Shown here: positions 1 through 7,941 of the stretch, piece after piece | Layout: each line of letters starts with the position of its first letter | How positions within the stretch are numbered: the first letter of the stretch is position 1 | Assembly (NCBI RefSeq): GCF_030697305.1 | Contig: NZ_JAUYQL010000135.1 | Location: forward strand, 1-64,000 | From: Phenylobacterium sp. | GTDB lineage: Bacteria; Pseudomonadota; Alphaproteobacteria; Caulobacterales; Caulobacteraceae | Length of the DNA stretch: 64,000 nucleotides | Direction of reading: 5' to 3' | The notes under the pieces: generated by a model | Database searches by the model: none | What the model saw: only the letters and a program-made list of their open reading frames with translations | What the model was told of the DNA's origin: nothing | Position numbers and translations under genes: made by a program

Positions 1-917
1 AGCTCCACGAAGGCGCCGTAGTCGGTGATGTTGGTGATCCGGCCGGTGAACTACGCGCCCACCGGATACTTGGATTCCACGACGTCCCACGGGTCCGACT
101 GGAGATGCTTCATGCCCAGCGAGCTGCGTTGGGTGTCGGGATTGATCTTGACGATCTGCACCTTGACCGTGTCGCCCACCGCCAGCACCTGGCTCGGGTG
201 GTTGACGCGCTTCCAGCTCATGTCGGTGACGTGCAGCAGGCCGTCGATGCCGCCCAGGTCCACGAACGCGCCGTAGTCGGTGATGTTCTTGACCACGCCT
301 TCGCGGACTTCGCCTTCCTGCAGCTGGCTGACCAACTCGGTGCGCTGTTCGGCGCGGGCTTCTTCCAGAATGGCGCGGCGCGAGACCACGATGTTGCCGC
401 GCGGGCGGTCCATCTTGAGGATCGCGAACGGCTGCTCGCGGCCCATCAGCGGACCGACGTCGCGCACCGGACGGATGTCGACCTGCGAGCCGGGCAGGAA
501 CGCCGAGGCGCCGCCGAGGTCGACAGTGAAGCCGCCCTTCACGCGGCCGACGATTGAGCCGACCACCGGTTCGTTGCGCTCATAGACGCCTTCCAGACGC
601 GTCCACGCCTCTTCGCGGCGGGCCTTGTCGCGGCTGATGACCGCCTCGCCCATGGCGTTCTCGACGCGCTCAAGGAACACCTCGACGGCGTCGCCGACCT
701 TCAGCGTGGGCTTGCCGGCGTCGTCGACGCCGAATTCCTTGATCTGCACGCGGCCTTCGGTCTTCAGGCCGACGTCGATGATCGCGAAGTCCTTCTCGAT
801 GGCCACGACCTTGCCGTGCACCACCTGGCCTTCCATGAAGTCACGTCCGCCGAGGGACTCGTCGAGCAGCGCGGCGAAATCGTCACGCGAGGGATTGAGG
901 CTTAGATCGTCAGCCAT
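1..917 (-). CDS. rpsA: 30S ribosomal protein S1, interrupted by an in-frame amber codon and cut by the window edge
   Basis: RNA-binding protein of the small ribosomal subunit that helps place mRNA for initiation. The frame starts MADDLSLNPSRDDF at 917 and reads through S1 (OB-fold) repeats, with the repeat signatures ITDYGAFVDLGG and DGLLHVTDMSWKR visible. After VVESKYPVGA a TAG occurs at 53-51, where S1 proteins normally have Lys. The same frame then continues to the window edge with a perfect S1 repeat start (FTGRITNITDYGAFVEL), so the protein homology runs across the stop. A single AAG-to-TAG change explains it. The gene is normally essential, so a base error or very recent mutation is likelier than a functional 288-residue protein. 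It is last in the aroA-cmk-rpsA order typical of alphaproteobacteria. Confidence 0.93.
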
Positions 918-1111
918 TTGGCTCTTTCAGGTCTGAATGACGCGAGGCCGGCCGGCTCGCACATGCGAATCCAGCGTCGGAGTCCCGGCGTCTGTTGGGG
1001 GTTGAACCGAAGGCGCGAGGACCGCGGCCCCTGTCGAAGGGAGGTCGTTCGCGTAGAAAAGTCGCCCGCAGCCGTACGAGGAAAAGGCGCGATGGGATTA
1101 CCGTGGACCGT

Positions 1112-1753
1112 TCAGGCCCGGCCGGCGCGCGCCGCCTCTACGATGCGGCGGGCCGCATCGGCGGCCTGCTCTATAGTCATTTCCGAGGTGTCCAGCAAGA
1201 CGGCGTCGTCGGCGGGCCGCATGGGCGAGGCCGCGCGGCCGCCATCCCGCTCGTCGCGCAGCCGGATGTCGGCCAGCACGTCAGCGAGTGAGACGCCTTC
1301 ACCCTGCGCCTCGAGTTGCCGATGGCGGCGCTGGGCCCGCACCTCAGGCGAGGCCGTGACATACAGTTTCGCCGGCGCCTCAGGCGCGATCACCGTGCCC
1401 ATGTCGCGCCCGTCCAGCACCGCGCCGCCGGCCTGGGCGGCGAAACTGCGCTGCAGCGCCAGGAGGGCCGCGCGCACCGGAGCGTGAACCGCGACTCGGC
1501 TGGCGGCCTCACCAGCGCGGCGGGTGCGGAAGGCGGGATCGGAAAGCGCGTCCGGCGTCAGAGCGCGCGCCTGGGCGGCGGCGGCGGCCGGATCGTCCAG
1601 GTCGCCGCCCGCGCGCTCCAACAGCACGCCGACTGCTCGATACAGCAGTCCGGAATCCAGCACCGGCAAGCCGTAAGCCTCGCCCAGCGCGCTGGCGATC
1701 GTGCCCTTGCCGGACGCCGCCGGCCCGTCGACGGTGATGACGAAGCTGGTCAT
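1112..1753 (-). CDS. cmk: Cytidylate kinase
   Basis: Phosphorylates CMP/dCMP to the diphosphate with ATP in the cytosol. The 213-residue product opens MTSFVITVDGPAASGKGT, a P-loop at residues 10-18, followed by LDSGLLYRAVGVLL (the usual DTGxxYRA region) and the GAVLDGRDMGTVIAPEA segment that is diagnostic of Cmk. Length fits the family (210-230 residues). It lies between aroA (37 bp upstream, same strand) and rpsA (about 195 bp downstream), the conserved alphaproteobacterial order, so co-transcription with aroA is likely. Confidence 0.96.
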   Translation of the reverse strand: MTSFVITVDGPAASGKGTIASALGEAYGLPVLDSGLLYRAVGVLLERAGGDLDDPAAAAAQARALTPDALSDPAFRTRRAGEAASRVAVHAPVRAALLALQRSFAAQAGGAVLDGRDMGTVIAPEAPAKLYVTASPEVRAQRRHRQLEAQGEGVSLADVLADIRLRDERDGGRAASPMRPADDAVLLDTSEMTIEQAADAARRIVEAARAGRA

Positions 1754-1759
1754 ACCCCT

Positions 1760-1788
1760 CCTCTCCCCCGCAAAGCGAGAGGGAGAGG
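1760..1788. repeat. Hairpin filling the aroA-cmk spacer
   Basis: CCTCTCCC at 1760-1767 pairs perfectly with GGGAGAGG at 1781-1788 around a 13-nt loop. It takes up most of the 37 bp between the aroA stop and the cmk start. It could attenuate or process the operon transcript, or be a copy of a dispersed CT-rich intergenic palindrome. There is no T-tract, so a true terminator is unlikely. Confidence 0.45.
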
Positions 1789-1790
1789 GG

Positions 1791-3116
1791 TCACGCGACG
1801 ATCTCGCCGCCCAGCCCGCGCATCAGCTCGACGAAGCCGGGGAAGCTGGTGGCGATCATCCCGGGCTCGTCCACCTCGACCGGCGCGTCGGCGGCCAGCC
1901 CCAGCACCAGGTGCGACATGGCGATCCGGTGGTCGCCACGGGTGGTGACCCGCCCGCCACCCGCCACCGCATGGTTGGCGCGCGCGGTCCCGACGACGAT
2001 CAGGCCCTCGGGTTCCTCTTCCACCTGGGCGCCGCAGGCCGCCAGGCCCGCCGCCATCAAGGCGATACGGTCGCTCTCCTTGACCCGCAGCTCGCCGATG
2101 CCGCGCATGGCGGTGGGTCCCTCAGCGAAAGCCGCCGCAGCCGCCAGGATCGGATATTCGTCGATCATCGAGGGCGCGCGGTCGGGCGGCACCACGACCC
2201 CATGCAGCGCCGAGTGGCGGGCGGTGACGTCGCCTACCTGCTCGCCGCCTTCTTCGCGGGCGTTGGAGATCGTCAGGTCCGCGCCCATCTCGCGAAGCGT
2301 CGTGAACAGGCCGGTGCGCAGGGTGTTGAGCAGCACGCCCTCCACCGTCACCTCCGACCCCGGCGTGACCAGGGCGGCGACCAGCGGGAACGCCGCCGAC
2401 GACGGATCTCCCGGCACCCGCACCTGAGCCGCGCTCAGCGACTGGCCGCCCGGCAAGGTGATGTAGCGCCCGTCGGCGCGGTCCTCGACCTCGATGCGCG
2501 CGCCGAACGCCCGCAGCATCCGCTCGGTGTGGTCGCGAGTGGGCTCCGGCTCGATCACCTGCGCCCCGCCCTCGGCGTTCAGCCCAGCCAGCAGAACCGC
2601 CGACTTCACCTGCGCCGAGGGCTCCGGCAGCCGGTAAGAGAGATACTTCAGCGCCCCGCCTTGCAGGGTCAGCGGCAAGCGCCCGCCCGAACGCCCGGCC
2701 CAGCGTGCGCCCATTTCGCTCAAGGGGTTCAGAACCCGGCGCATCGGCCGGCCGCGCAGCGACATGTCGCCGGTGAAGGTCGCCGCGAGTTCATAGCCCG
2801 CCGCCGCGCCCATGATCAGCCGCGCGCCGGTGCCGGAGTTGCCGCAGTCGACCACGTCGCCCGGTTCCTCAAGCCCGCCTCTTCCTTCAATCTTCCAGCG
2901 CCCGTCGCCCAATCGTTCGACCTTGGCGCCGAAACTGGCCATCGCCTGGGCGGTGCGCAGCACGTCCTCACCCTCGAGCAGGCCCTCGATCTCGGTGACC
3001 CCTTGGGCCAGCGCGCCGAGGATCAAGGCGCGGTGGGAGATCGACTTATCGCCGGGCGCCCTGATGCGACCGCGGAGCGGGCCTGCGCGCCGCGCGGTCA
3101 ATCCTGCCGCCGTCAT
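1791..3116 (-). CDS. aroA: 3-phosphoshikimate 1-carboxyvinyltransferase (EPSP synthase)
   Basis: Sixth step of the shikimate pathway, joining shikimate 3-phosphate and phosphoenolpyruvate. The 441-residue product has the N-terminal [18 protein letters not shown] substrate-binding segment, the [13 protein letters not shown] motif (a class II-like form with Ala after the TG) and late signatures such as [16 protein letters not shown] and RVKESDRI. Length is normal. The ATG at 3116 precedes the conserved N-terminus by only about 20 residues. First gene of the aroA-cmk-rpsA set and divergent from the TIGR02300 gene at 3232. Confidence 0.97.
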   Translation of the reverse strand: MTAAGLTARRAGPLRGRIRAPGDKSISHRALILGALAQGVTEIEGLLEGEDVLRTAQAMASFGAKVERLGDGRWKIEGRGGLEEPGDVVDCGNSGTGARLIMGAAAGYELAATFTGDMSLRGRPMRRVLNPLSEMGARWAGRSGGRLPLTLQGGALKYLSYRLPEPSAQVKSAVLLAGLNAEGGAQVIEPEPTRDHTERMLRAFGARIEVEDRADGRYITLPGGQSLSAAQVRVPGDPSSAAFPLVAALVTPGSEVTVEGVLLNTLRTGLFTTLREMGADLTISNAREEGGEQVGDVTARHSALHGVVVPPDRAPSMIDEYPILAAAAAFAEGPTAMRGIGELRVKESDRIALMAAGLAACGAQVEEEPEGLIVVGTARANHAVAGGGRVTTRGDHRIAMSHLVLGLAADAPVEVDEPGMIATSFPGFVELMRGLGGEIVA

Positions 3117-3163
3117 GGTGAAGACGCCCTCCGGAAAGGCTTAAAATGGCTTGGGGATTGCTT

Positions 3164-3192
3164 TTGACAGTGGCGTTCGCGCGTGGCAAGGG
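3164..3192 (+). promoter_or_regulatory. Possible sigma-70-type promoter of the TIGR02300 gene
   Basis: A perfect TTGACA lies at 3164-3169 in the 115-bp divergent gap between aroA and the gene at 3232. The -10 region 17 bp downstream (CAAGGG) matches poorly, although GCAAGG one base earlier loosely resembles the GCTANA-like -10 of Caulobacter housekeeping promoters. Judged by eye only. Confidence 0.3.
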
Positions 3193-3231
3193 AGCCCGCT
3201 TCCAAGTCCGACGCAGAGAAAGTCATAGCCT

Positions 3232-3702
3232 TTGGCCAATCCCGAGCTGGGCACCAAACAGATCTGCCCGAACTGCCAAGCCAAGTTCTACGACCTCGGG
3301 CGACGCCCCGCCGTCTGCCCCAAGTGCGCCAACGAATTCGACCCTGACGAGGCGGTCCGCACCCGCCGGGTGCGCACCCGCGCCGTGGCGCCTGAGCCCG
3401 ACGAGGCCGAAGACCTGGTCGTCGCCGACGCCGACGAGGCGGAGGACGAAGAGGAAGAAGAAGAGGAAGTCAGCGCGCCAGAGATCGATGAGCCGATCGA
3501 CGATCCGGTGATCACCAGCGACGACGACGAGGACGCCGAACCCGGCGTCGCGCCCGCCGCCGAGGACGACCTCACCGAATTCAGCGAGGACGACGAGGAT
3601 CTCGAAGACGACGCCGACGTGCCGTTCCTGGAGGACGACGAAGACGACGAATTCGACGAGACCGAGATCGACGGCCTGCCCGGCGAGGACGACGAACGCT
3701 GA
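3232..3702 (+). CDS. TIGR02300 family (FYDLN acid) protein
   Basis: Function unknown; the family is widespread in alphaproteobacteria. The 156-residue protein begins with a probable zinc-ribbon, GTKQICPNCQAKFYDL then CPKC (two CxxC pairs within residues 12-35), containing the FYDL motif that names the family. The remainder is a very acidic Asp/Glu tail, predicted disordered. I place the start at the TTG at 3232 because it gives the family N-terminus MANPELGTKQICP; no upstream ATG is in frame. It lies just before tRNA-Ala. Confidence 0.88.
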   Translation: MANPELGTKQICPNCQAKFYDLGRRPAVCPKCANEFDPDEAVRTRRVRTRAVAPEPDEAEDLVVADADEAEDEEEEEEEVSAPEIDEPIDDPVITSDDDEDAEPGVAPAAEDDLTEFSEDDEDLEDDADVPFLEDDEDDEFDETEIDGLPGEDDER

Positions 3703-3824
3703 GGAACAGATGCGCGCGGTCGAATTCCGCAACAAGGCGGCTTGATCGCGCGCAATCGTTTGAATAGGTTCCGCGCCTTCCCGGACCGGCGGAGACGCCG
3801 GGGCGCGAAACCCGAAACGACCCC

Positions 3825-3900
3825 GGGGCTATAGCTCAGCTGGTAGAGCGCTTGAATGGCATTCAAGAGGTCAGCGGTTCGACTCCGCTTAGCTCCACCA
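3825..3900 (+). tRNA. tRNA-Ala (anticodon GGC)
   Basis: A 76-nt cloverleaf can be folded by hand: acceptor GGGGCTA/TAGCTCC with the G3-U70 wobble that specifies alanine, D-arm GCTC...GAGC, anticodon stem CTTGA/TCAAG with loop ATGGCAT (anticodon GGC, decoding GCC/GCU), T-arm AGCGG-TTCGACT-CCGCT, and encoded CCA. A strong hairpin follows at once. Its 3' half, from the anticodon on, is repeated at 5708-5756. Confidence 0.97.
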
Positions 3901-3905
3901 TGAAG
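3857..3905 (+). repeat. Left copy of a 49-bp direct repeat (3' half of tRNA-Ala), candidate att site
   Basis: Runs from the anticodon to 5 bp past the CCA. Matches 5708-5756 at 45 of 49 positions, offset 1851 bp. The differences are at 3861, 3865, 3877 and 3902. Integration using the anticodon-to-3'-end part of a tRNA, leaving an intact tRNA at one end, is the usual outcome for tyrosine integrases. Confidence 0.7.
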
Positions 3906-3940
3906 CCCTCCAGCAACCCGCTGGAGGGCTTCACCATTTT
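3901..3940 (+). terminator. Rho-independent terminator after tRNA-Ala
   Basis: A perfect 14-bp stem (3901-3914 with 3920-3933, core GAAGCCCTCCAGC) closes a 5-nt loop, followed by CCATTTT. It begins at the base after the tRNA CCA. It is not conserved at the second tRNA-Ala fragment, so it may have arrived with the island. Confidence 0.8.
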
Positions 3941-4355
3941 CAGAAGGCGGCATCAACGGATTTGGCCGAAAGGGGCCATCAGCCGGGCCCCAGTTTGCGT
4001 TTTAGGGGACGAAATGTAGCGCCTGCGCTGCAGGGGCATCGCGCACCACACCTCTCCCACGGGTCTTAAGACGATAGCGGAATTCGCGGTCGGGCCTTCC
4101 TCCGCCGCCCCCAGCGCCCCCAACCGTTCTCAAGGATGAATACGGCAGCGAGACGAAGGCCGCGCGCCGGGTTCAGCGGAGCGCGCAAGGCGCATCGCCT
4201 GTGCGACAGGCGAGCTTCAAAGGACCGCGCGAGGGCAAATGGCTGAGGAAGTCGTCCAAGAACGCGAGCTACCGCCGCGGTCGCCATGACCAATGAAGAC
4301 TAGGCCCCCTTCGGCGACCTTGCTGGCGTCGCCGCCGCGCGTGTACGCTTGCGCT
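3941..4355. other. Gene-poor stretch at the start of the tRNA-Ala island
   Basis: No convincing gene. On the plus strand one frame stays open to a TGA at 4294-4296 and reads as a basic, plausible C-terminus (GPREGKWLRKSSKNASYRRG near the end), but it has no start codon after the preceding in-frame stop near 4077. It may be the 3' remnant of a gene lost from the island. The LysR promoter should lie just before 4356; no clear LysR T-N11-A box was identified. Confidence 0.35.
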
Positions 4356-5270
4356 ATGGATCTTCGGAACATGCGCCAAATGCTCGCGGTGCAGGCGCAT
4401 GGAAGCTTCGCCCGGGCGGCAGAGTTTTTGGGTATTTCTCAACCGAGCCTGTCCACAGCGATCGCGCGGCTCGAAGACCAACTGGGCGTTCGCCTCTTCG
4501 ATCGAACCCCGACAGGCTCGGAGCTTACGCCCATCGGCGAGATCATCGCGCAACGTGCTGTCAGGGTTCTGGCCGAGACGGAGAGTATAATCCGCGATGC
4601 GGAGCTGATCGCTGGTGGCGAGAGCGGGCTGTTTCGCCTGGGGGTCGGCGCGGCTTTGAAGCCCAATTTCCTGCCGCGCTACGTCCGATTGATCGCGGAG
4701 CAGCACCCGGCCTTGAGCTTGCACATTGATGTCCACGATCGCGATAAGCTGCTCCCGCTTCTCAAAGCGCGAGAGCTTGATCTGGTGGTGTGCGCGGTCG
4801 GCGACGAGATCATGGATGAGGCCCTTGTCGTCACCCCCATCATGGCGGCCAGGGTGGTCGCCGTGAGTTCACCGAACCATCCCCTCGCGGCCGAGGGACC
4901 GATTTCGGTCGCTCGCTTCGCCGAATTTCGCGCAGCGGGCTCCATGGTCGGTTTGTACACCAACACCGAGATCCTTGGGCTGCGCGATGATAGCGCACGT
5001 CCATCACATTATACCGCCAGCGACTATGACCCCCTGGTGACCTTAGCTTTGAGCGGAGCGTGTACGCTGATCGCGCCCCTCTATGTGGTTCAGTCACTCC
5101 TCGACGCAGGAGAGCTGGTGCGATTGGACCTCGATTGGACTTTCGCGGTGCAATTCGTCGCGATCACCACACGACCGTCCAGCTACTCGCCCATCGTTGC
5201 AAAGCTAGTGCTCTATGCGGCAGAGGTGGGTTTCGCCCTCCAGGACGAGTCTGGAAAGACTATCCCGTAG
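4356..5270 (+). CDS. LysR-family transcriptional regulator
   Basis: The 304-residue protein starts MDLRNMRQMLAVQAHGSFARAAEFLGISQPSLS..., a typical LysR winged helix-turn-helix (residues 1-60, with ARLEDQLGVRLFDRT closing it), followed by a periplasmic-binding-like effector domain of normal length. I choose the ATG at 4356; in-frame codons upstream do not match the family N-terminus. No divergent target gene remains next to it, which is unusual because LysR genes usually sit head-to-head with what they regulate. Base composition is less GC-rich than the flanks, and the gene lies between the two tRNA-Ala repeats, so it is probably acquired. Confidence 0.9.
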   Translation: MDLRNMRQMLAVQAHGSFARAAEFLGISQPSLSTAIARLEDQLGVRLFDRTPTGSELTPIGEIIAQRAVRVLAETESIIRDAELIAGGESGLFRLGVGAALKPNFLPRYVRLIAEQHPALSLHIDVHDRDKLLPLLKARELDLVVCAVGDEIMDEALVVTPIMAARVVAVSSPNHPLAAEGPISVARFAEFRAAGSMVGLYTNTEILGLRDDSARPSHYTASDYDPLVTLALSGACTLIAPLYVVQSLLDAGELVRLDLDWTFAVQFVAITTRPSSYSPIVAKLVLYAAEVGFALQDESGKTIP

Positions 5271-5286
5271 GAATCTATTCTGGCTC

Positions 5287-5481
5287 TTAGTTCGGATCGG
5301 CGTTGGCGCAGGAACCCCCTTGGATTCCGTAGAGGGCTTCGGCCGATATCGCCCGGCCATGCCAATGAATGGCGGCGTCAATGAGTAGTTTCTTTTCTAG
5401 CGGGTTCGCAGTTTTCTGCGCCTGTTCGAACAGCCCTGCTGCGAGTTTCTTGTAGGCGTCTATCGTAGACTGAGATGACAT
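5287..5481 (-). CDS. Small hypothetical protein
   Basis: 64 residues, starting MSSQSTIDAYKKLAAGLFEQAQ. The sequence is amphipathic, helical and Lys/Ala-rich, and resembles the short alphaproteobacterial proteins that pair a residue-clearing helix with a 'LL..AA..W' helix (here KKLLIDAAIHWHGRAI). Function unknown. It is convergent with the LysR gene (17 bp between stops), lies in the low-GC island and has only a weak ribosome-binding site. Could be a spurious frame. Confidence 0.5.
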   Translation of the reverse strand: MSSQSTIDAYKKLAAGLFEQAQKTANPLEKKLLIDAAIHWHGRAISAEALYGIQGGSCANADPN

Positions 5482-5707
5482 GGCTAACGGTGATCCTCAG
5501 GGGATGTCGCCGTCGTCTAATGGCTTCTCGAACGAAGGTGCGGAACCCGCTCATATTTGCGAGGTCCAGTAGCCTCAGCCTATAACTGCCCATGGGGACC
5601 TAAGCACGATCGTGCTTAGGTTGGGCGCGATCTTGGTGATTGCGCCATCTGGGAATAGCCGGATCCAAGCGGTGCGCGCCGCGAAGCGGTCTCCAGCCGC
5701 TCGGCCC

Positions 5708-5756
5708 TGGCGTTCGAGAGGTCAGCGCTTCGACTCCGCTTAGCTCCACCATAAAG
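5708..5756 (+). repeat. tRNA-Ala 3' fragment, candidate right att site
   Basis: Near-copy (45/49) of 3857-3905: it begins with the anticodon GGC and contains the T-arm, acceptor 3' strand and CCA, but there is no tRNA 5' half before it. The T-arm change at 5728 breaks a stem pair, so it is not a functional tRNA. Together with the intact tRNA it brackets 1.85 kb of atypical sequence. No integrase gene remains between the repeats. The stretch 5482-5707 before it shows nothing else I can support. Confidence 0.75.
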
Positions 5757-5769
5757 GCCTTTCCGACGA

Positions 5770-6150
5770 TCACCCCTGCAGAGTGACGTACAACTCTCGC
5801 TCCAGCAGCCACTGGCCGCGGCGCTCCCGCCAGGCGGCCAGATAGACGCCGCTCATCTCGATCCCGCCCTTCCAGCGTCCGGCCCAGCGACCCGCCTCGG
5901 CGGCGCGGGCGCCGTCTGCGGCGAGTTCGACGCTCTCCGTGGTGCGCACATAGTCCACGAAGGCGGCCTCGGCGAACTGGCCGGCGAAGGCGGCGACCAC
6001 CGCATCCGCGCCGTGGATCAAGGCGCCGTCGCCGGCGATCAGCACCATGTCGTCGGTCAGGTGCGGGCGTAGTCGGACGGCGTCATGGGCGGCGATGAGG
6101 CGGTTGGTCAGTTTGCGTTTTGCGCGGATCGCGGCGTCGGGGGCTGGCAT
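5770..6150 (-). CDS. NTF2-like / SnoaL-type (DUF4440-like) protein
   Basis: 126 residues. The N-terminal helix ANRLIAAHDA-type segment (RKLTNRLIAAHDAVRLRPHLTDDMVLIAGDG) followed by alternating strands (GVYLAAWRERRGQWLLERELYVTL) fits the cone-shaped NTF2 fold of small ligand-binding or ketosteroid-isomerase-like proteins. The specific substrate is unknown. Divergent from the DUF1801 gene 28 bp away; first gene outside the island. Confidence 0.75.
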   Translation of the reverse strand: MPAPDAAIRAKRKLTNRLIAAHDAVRLRPHLTDDMVLIAGDGALIHGADAVVAAFAGQFAEAAFVDYVRTTESVELAADGARAAEAGRWAGRWKGGIEMSGVYLAAWRERRGQWLLERELYVTLQG

Positions 6151-6178
6151 TGCAGGACCTTGATCGAGCGTAACGGGA

Positions 6179-6610
6179 GTGGTCTGGATTCAGCTTGGCC
6201 GCCAGGCTGAAGTCACCCTCGAGGATCTCTTGCAGAAAGCACAGGTGGCGGCGAACCCGGAATCCTATGTCGCAGGACTGGCGGGCTGGCAGGCCGATTG
6301 CGTCCGCAAGTTGCGCGGCGCCGTCACCTCGGCCGCCCCGTTCTCCGAGACGATCAAGTGGGGCCACCTGGTCTATCTCGCCAACGGCCCGGCCGTTCTG
6401 ATCCGCGCGGAGGCGGACAGAGTCCTGCTGGGGCTGTGGCGTGGCCAGCGGTTGAAAGCGATCGAACCGCGCCTAGAGCCAGGCGGCAAATACGAGATGG
6501 CCCGGCTCGTTCTGCGAGAGGGTGACGCGCCCGACACCGCCGCCCGATTGGCCGCCGAAGCCCACAGGCTCAATGTGGAACTCGGCGATCCCACCGACCT
6601 TTCCCGCTAG
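6179..6610 (+). CDS. DUF1801 domain-containing protein
   Basis: 143 residues. The core ETIKWGHLVYLANGPAVLI...VLLGLWRGQRLK matches the DUF1801 (YdhG/YjhX-like) fold, whose members are small cytosolic proteins of unknown biochemical role. The start is uncertain: GTG at 6179 gives 143 residues, while later GTG/TTG codons near 6230-6250 would trim an N-terminus that is not well conserved. Confidence 0.75.
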   Translation: MVWIQLGRQAEVTLEDLLQKAQVAANPESYVAGLAGWQADCVRKLRGAVTSAAPFSETIKWGHLVYLANGPAVLIRAEADRVLLGLWRGQRLKAIEPRLEPGGKYEMARLVLREGDAPDTAARLAAEAHRLNVELGDPTDLSR

Positions 6611-6679
6611 CCTTCATTCGCCCTGCCCACGGCGCGCGGCGACACCGCCTGCCCACAATCCGCCTGATGGAGTTTGCCT

Positions 6680-7021
6680 GTGCTGCCGATCGCCCTGCTG
6701 GTCTGTTCCAACCTGTTCATGACGGTAGCCTGGTACGGGCATCTGAAATTCACCGACAAGCCGCTGTGGGTCGTGGTGCTGGCGAGCTGGGGGATAGCGC
6801 TCGTCGAGTACTGCTTCGCCGTGCCGGCCAACCGGCTGGGCTTCGCGCAGGGCTACACGGTCGGCCAGCTCAAAATCATCCAAGAGGTTATCACCCTGCT
6901 GGTGTTCGCCGGCTTCGCCACCTTGGTGCTGGGCGAGAAGCTGAAGTGGAACCACGCTGCGGCGTTCGCCTGCATGGTCGGCGCAGTGGCCTTCATCTTC
7001 GCCGACGACATCCGCCTCTAG
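6680..7021 (+). CDS. DUF486 (DMT-like) small integral membrane protein
   Basis: About 113 residues with four predicted hydrophobic helices. It matches the DUF486 pattern FMTVAWYGHLKF near the N-terminus and IIQEVITLLVFAGFATLVLGEKL in the C-terminal half; the family is a small relative of drug/metabolite transporters with unknown substrate. I prefer the GTG at 6680, 7 bp after a GGAG; a TTG at 6674 is also in frame but too close to that site. Confidence 0.85.
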   Translation: MLPIALLVCSNLFMTVAWYGHLKFTDKPLWVVVLASWGIALVEYCFAVPANRLGFAQGYTVGQLKIIQEVITLLVFAGFATLVLGEKLKWNHAAAFACMVGAVAFIFADDIRL

Positions 7022-7105
7022 GCAGCACATTGCTGCACTGCAACGCATCCAAAGCGCCCGCTCGCGCGTACCTGCCGTCCGGCGCTTGGCCGGATGGAGG
7101 ATTTG

Positions 7106-7936
7106 ATGTCGAGATTCACGATAGCCGCGGCGAGCGTCGCAGCTTTGTCGGTGCTGGGCGCCGGAACCGTCGCGCAGGCGCAAGCCGCTGACTGGACGGG
7201 CTTCTATGTCGGCGCGCACGCCGGTGCGGCCAGCCAGTCGGACAACGACGGCGAAAGCATCCTGTTCGACACCAATCTCGACGGGAATTTCAACAACACG
7301 GTGAACACCGCGGCGGGCGCCAACGCCTTTTCGCCCGGCTTCTGCGGCGGCGCGGCGGCGGCCTCGACGCCCGGGGCCGGATGCGATGGCGACGACGACG
7401 GTCCCGAGTTCGGCGGGCGCGTGGGCTACGACATGCAACTGGGCTCCTTCCTGGTCGGCGCGGTCGCCGAGGCCAGCCGAACCGACGTGACCGACAGCGT
7501 CAGCGCCTTCTCGACCACGCCTGCGCAGTACACCATGACCCGCAAGCTCAAGGGTCTGGCCGCAATTCGCGCCCGGGCCGGCTTCATCCTCGACCGCAAC
7601 CTGATCTACGCCACCGGCGGAGCGGCGCGCGGCGAGATCGACCACACCTTCGGCAGCACCAACACCGCCAACACCTTCGTGCTGTCGGGCGACGACCACG
7701 CCGATGGCTACCAGTGGGGCGGCGGGCTGGAACACAAGCTCACCGACAATGTGAACCTGGGCGTCGAGTACATCTACACCAAGCTCGATGACGGCGGCGC
7801 GCGCGTGCGTTCGCAAGGGCCTGCGCCGGCCAACAATCCGTTCCTGCTGGTCAACGCCTCCGGGACCGACTTCCAGCGCAGCGAACAGGACTTCGAAGTC
7901 CATTCGGTGCGGTTCACCGCCAGCTACCGGTTCTGA
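7106..7936 (+). CDS. Outer-membrane beta-barrel protein (OmpA-like/porin family)
   Basis: 276 residues with a Sec signal peptide (MSRFTIAAASVAALSVLGAG, cleavage expected after AQAQA) and mature start DWTGFYVGAHAGA, the signature of the eight-stranded surface-antigen barrel family. Alternating strands follow, with the terminal strand SVRFTASYRF ending in Phe, the BAM recognition residue. An Asn/Asp-rich loop sits at about residues 45-105. I use the ATG at 7106, which is preceded by GGAGG; an ATG four codons upstream lacks it. Confidence 0.88.
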   Translation: MSRFTIAAASVAALSVLGAGTVAQAQAADWTGFYVGAHAGAASQSDNDGESILFDTNLDGNFNNTVNTAAGANAFSPGFCGGAAAASTPGAGCDGDDDGPEFGGRVGYDMQLGSFLVGAVAEASRTDVTDSVSAFSTTPAQYTMTRKLKGLAAIRARAGFILDRNLIYATGGAARGEIDHTFGSTNTANTFVLSGDDHADGYQWGGGLEHKLTDNVNLGVEYIYTKLDDGGARVRSQGPAPANNPFLLVNASGTDFQRSEQDFEVHSVRFTASYRF

Positions 7937-7941
7937 CCGAC

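Noticed and set aside
5708..5756. A second functional tRNA-Ala
   Set aside because: Only the 3' half is present and a T-stem pair is broken.
6614..7903. Long open minus-strand frame (about 429 codons)
   Set aside because: Antisense to the DUF486 and outer-membrane protein genes, which have signal peptides and family motifs; the frame is a by-product of high GC third positions.
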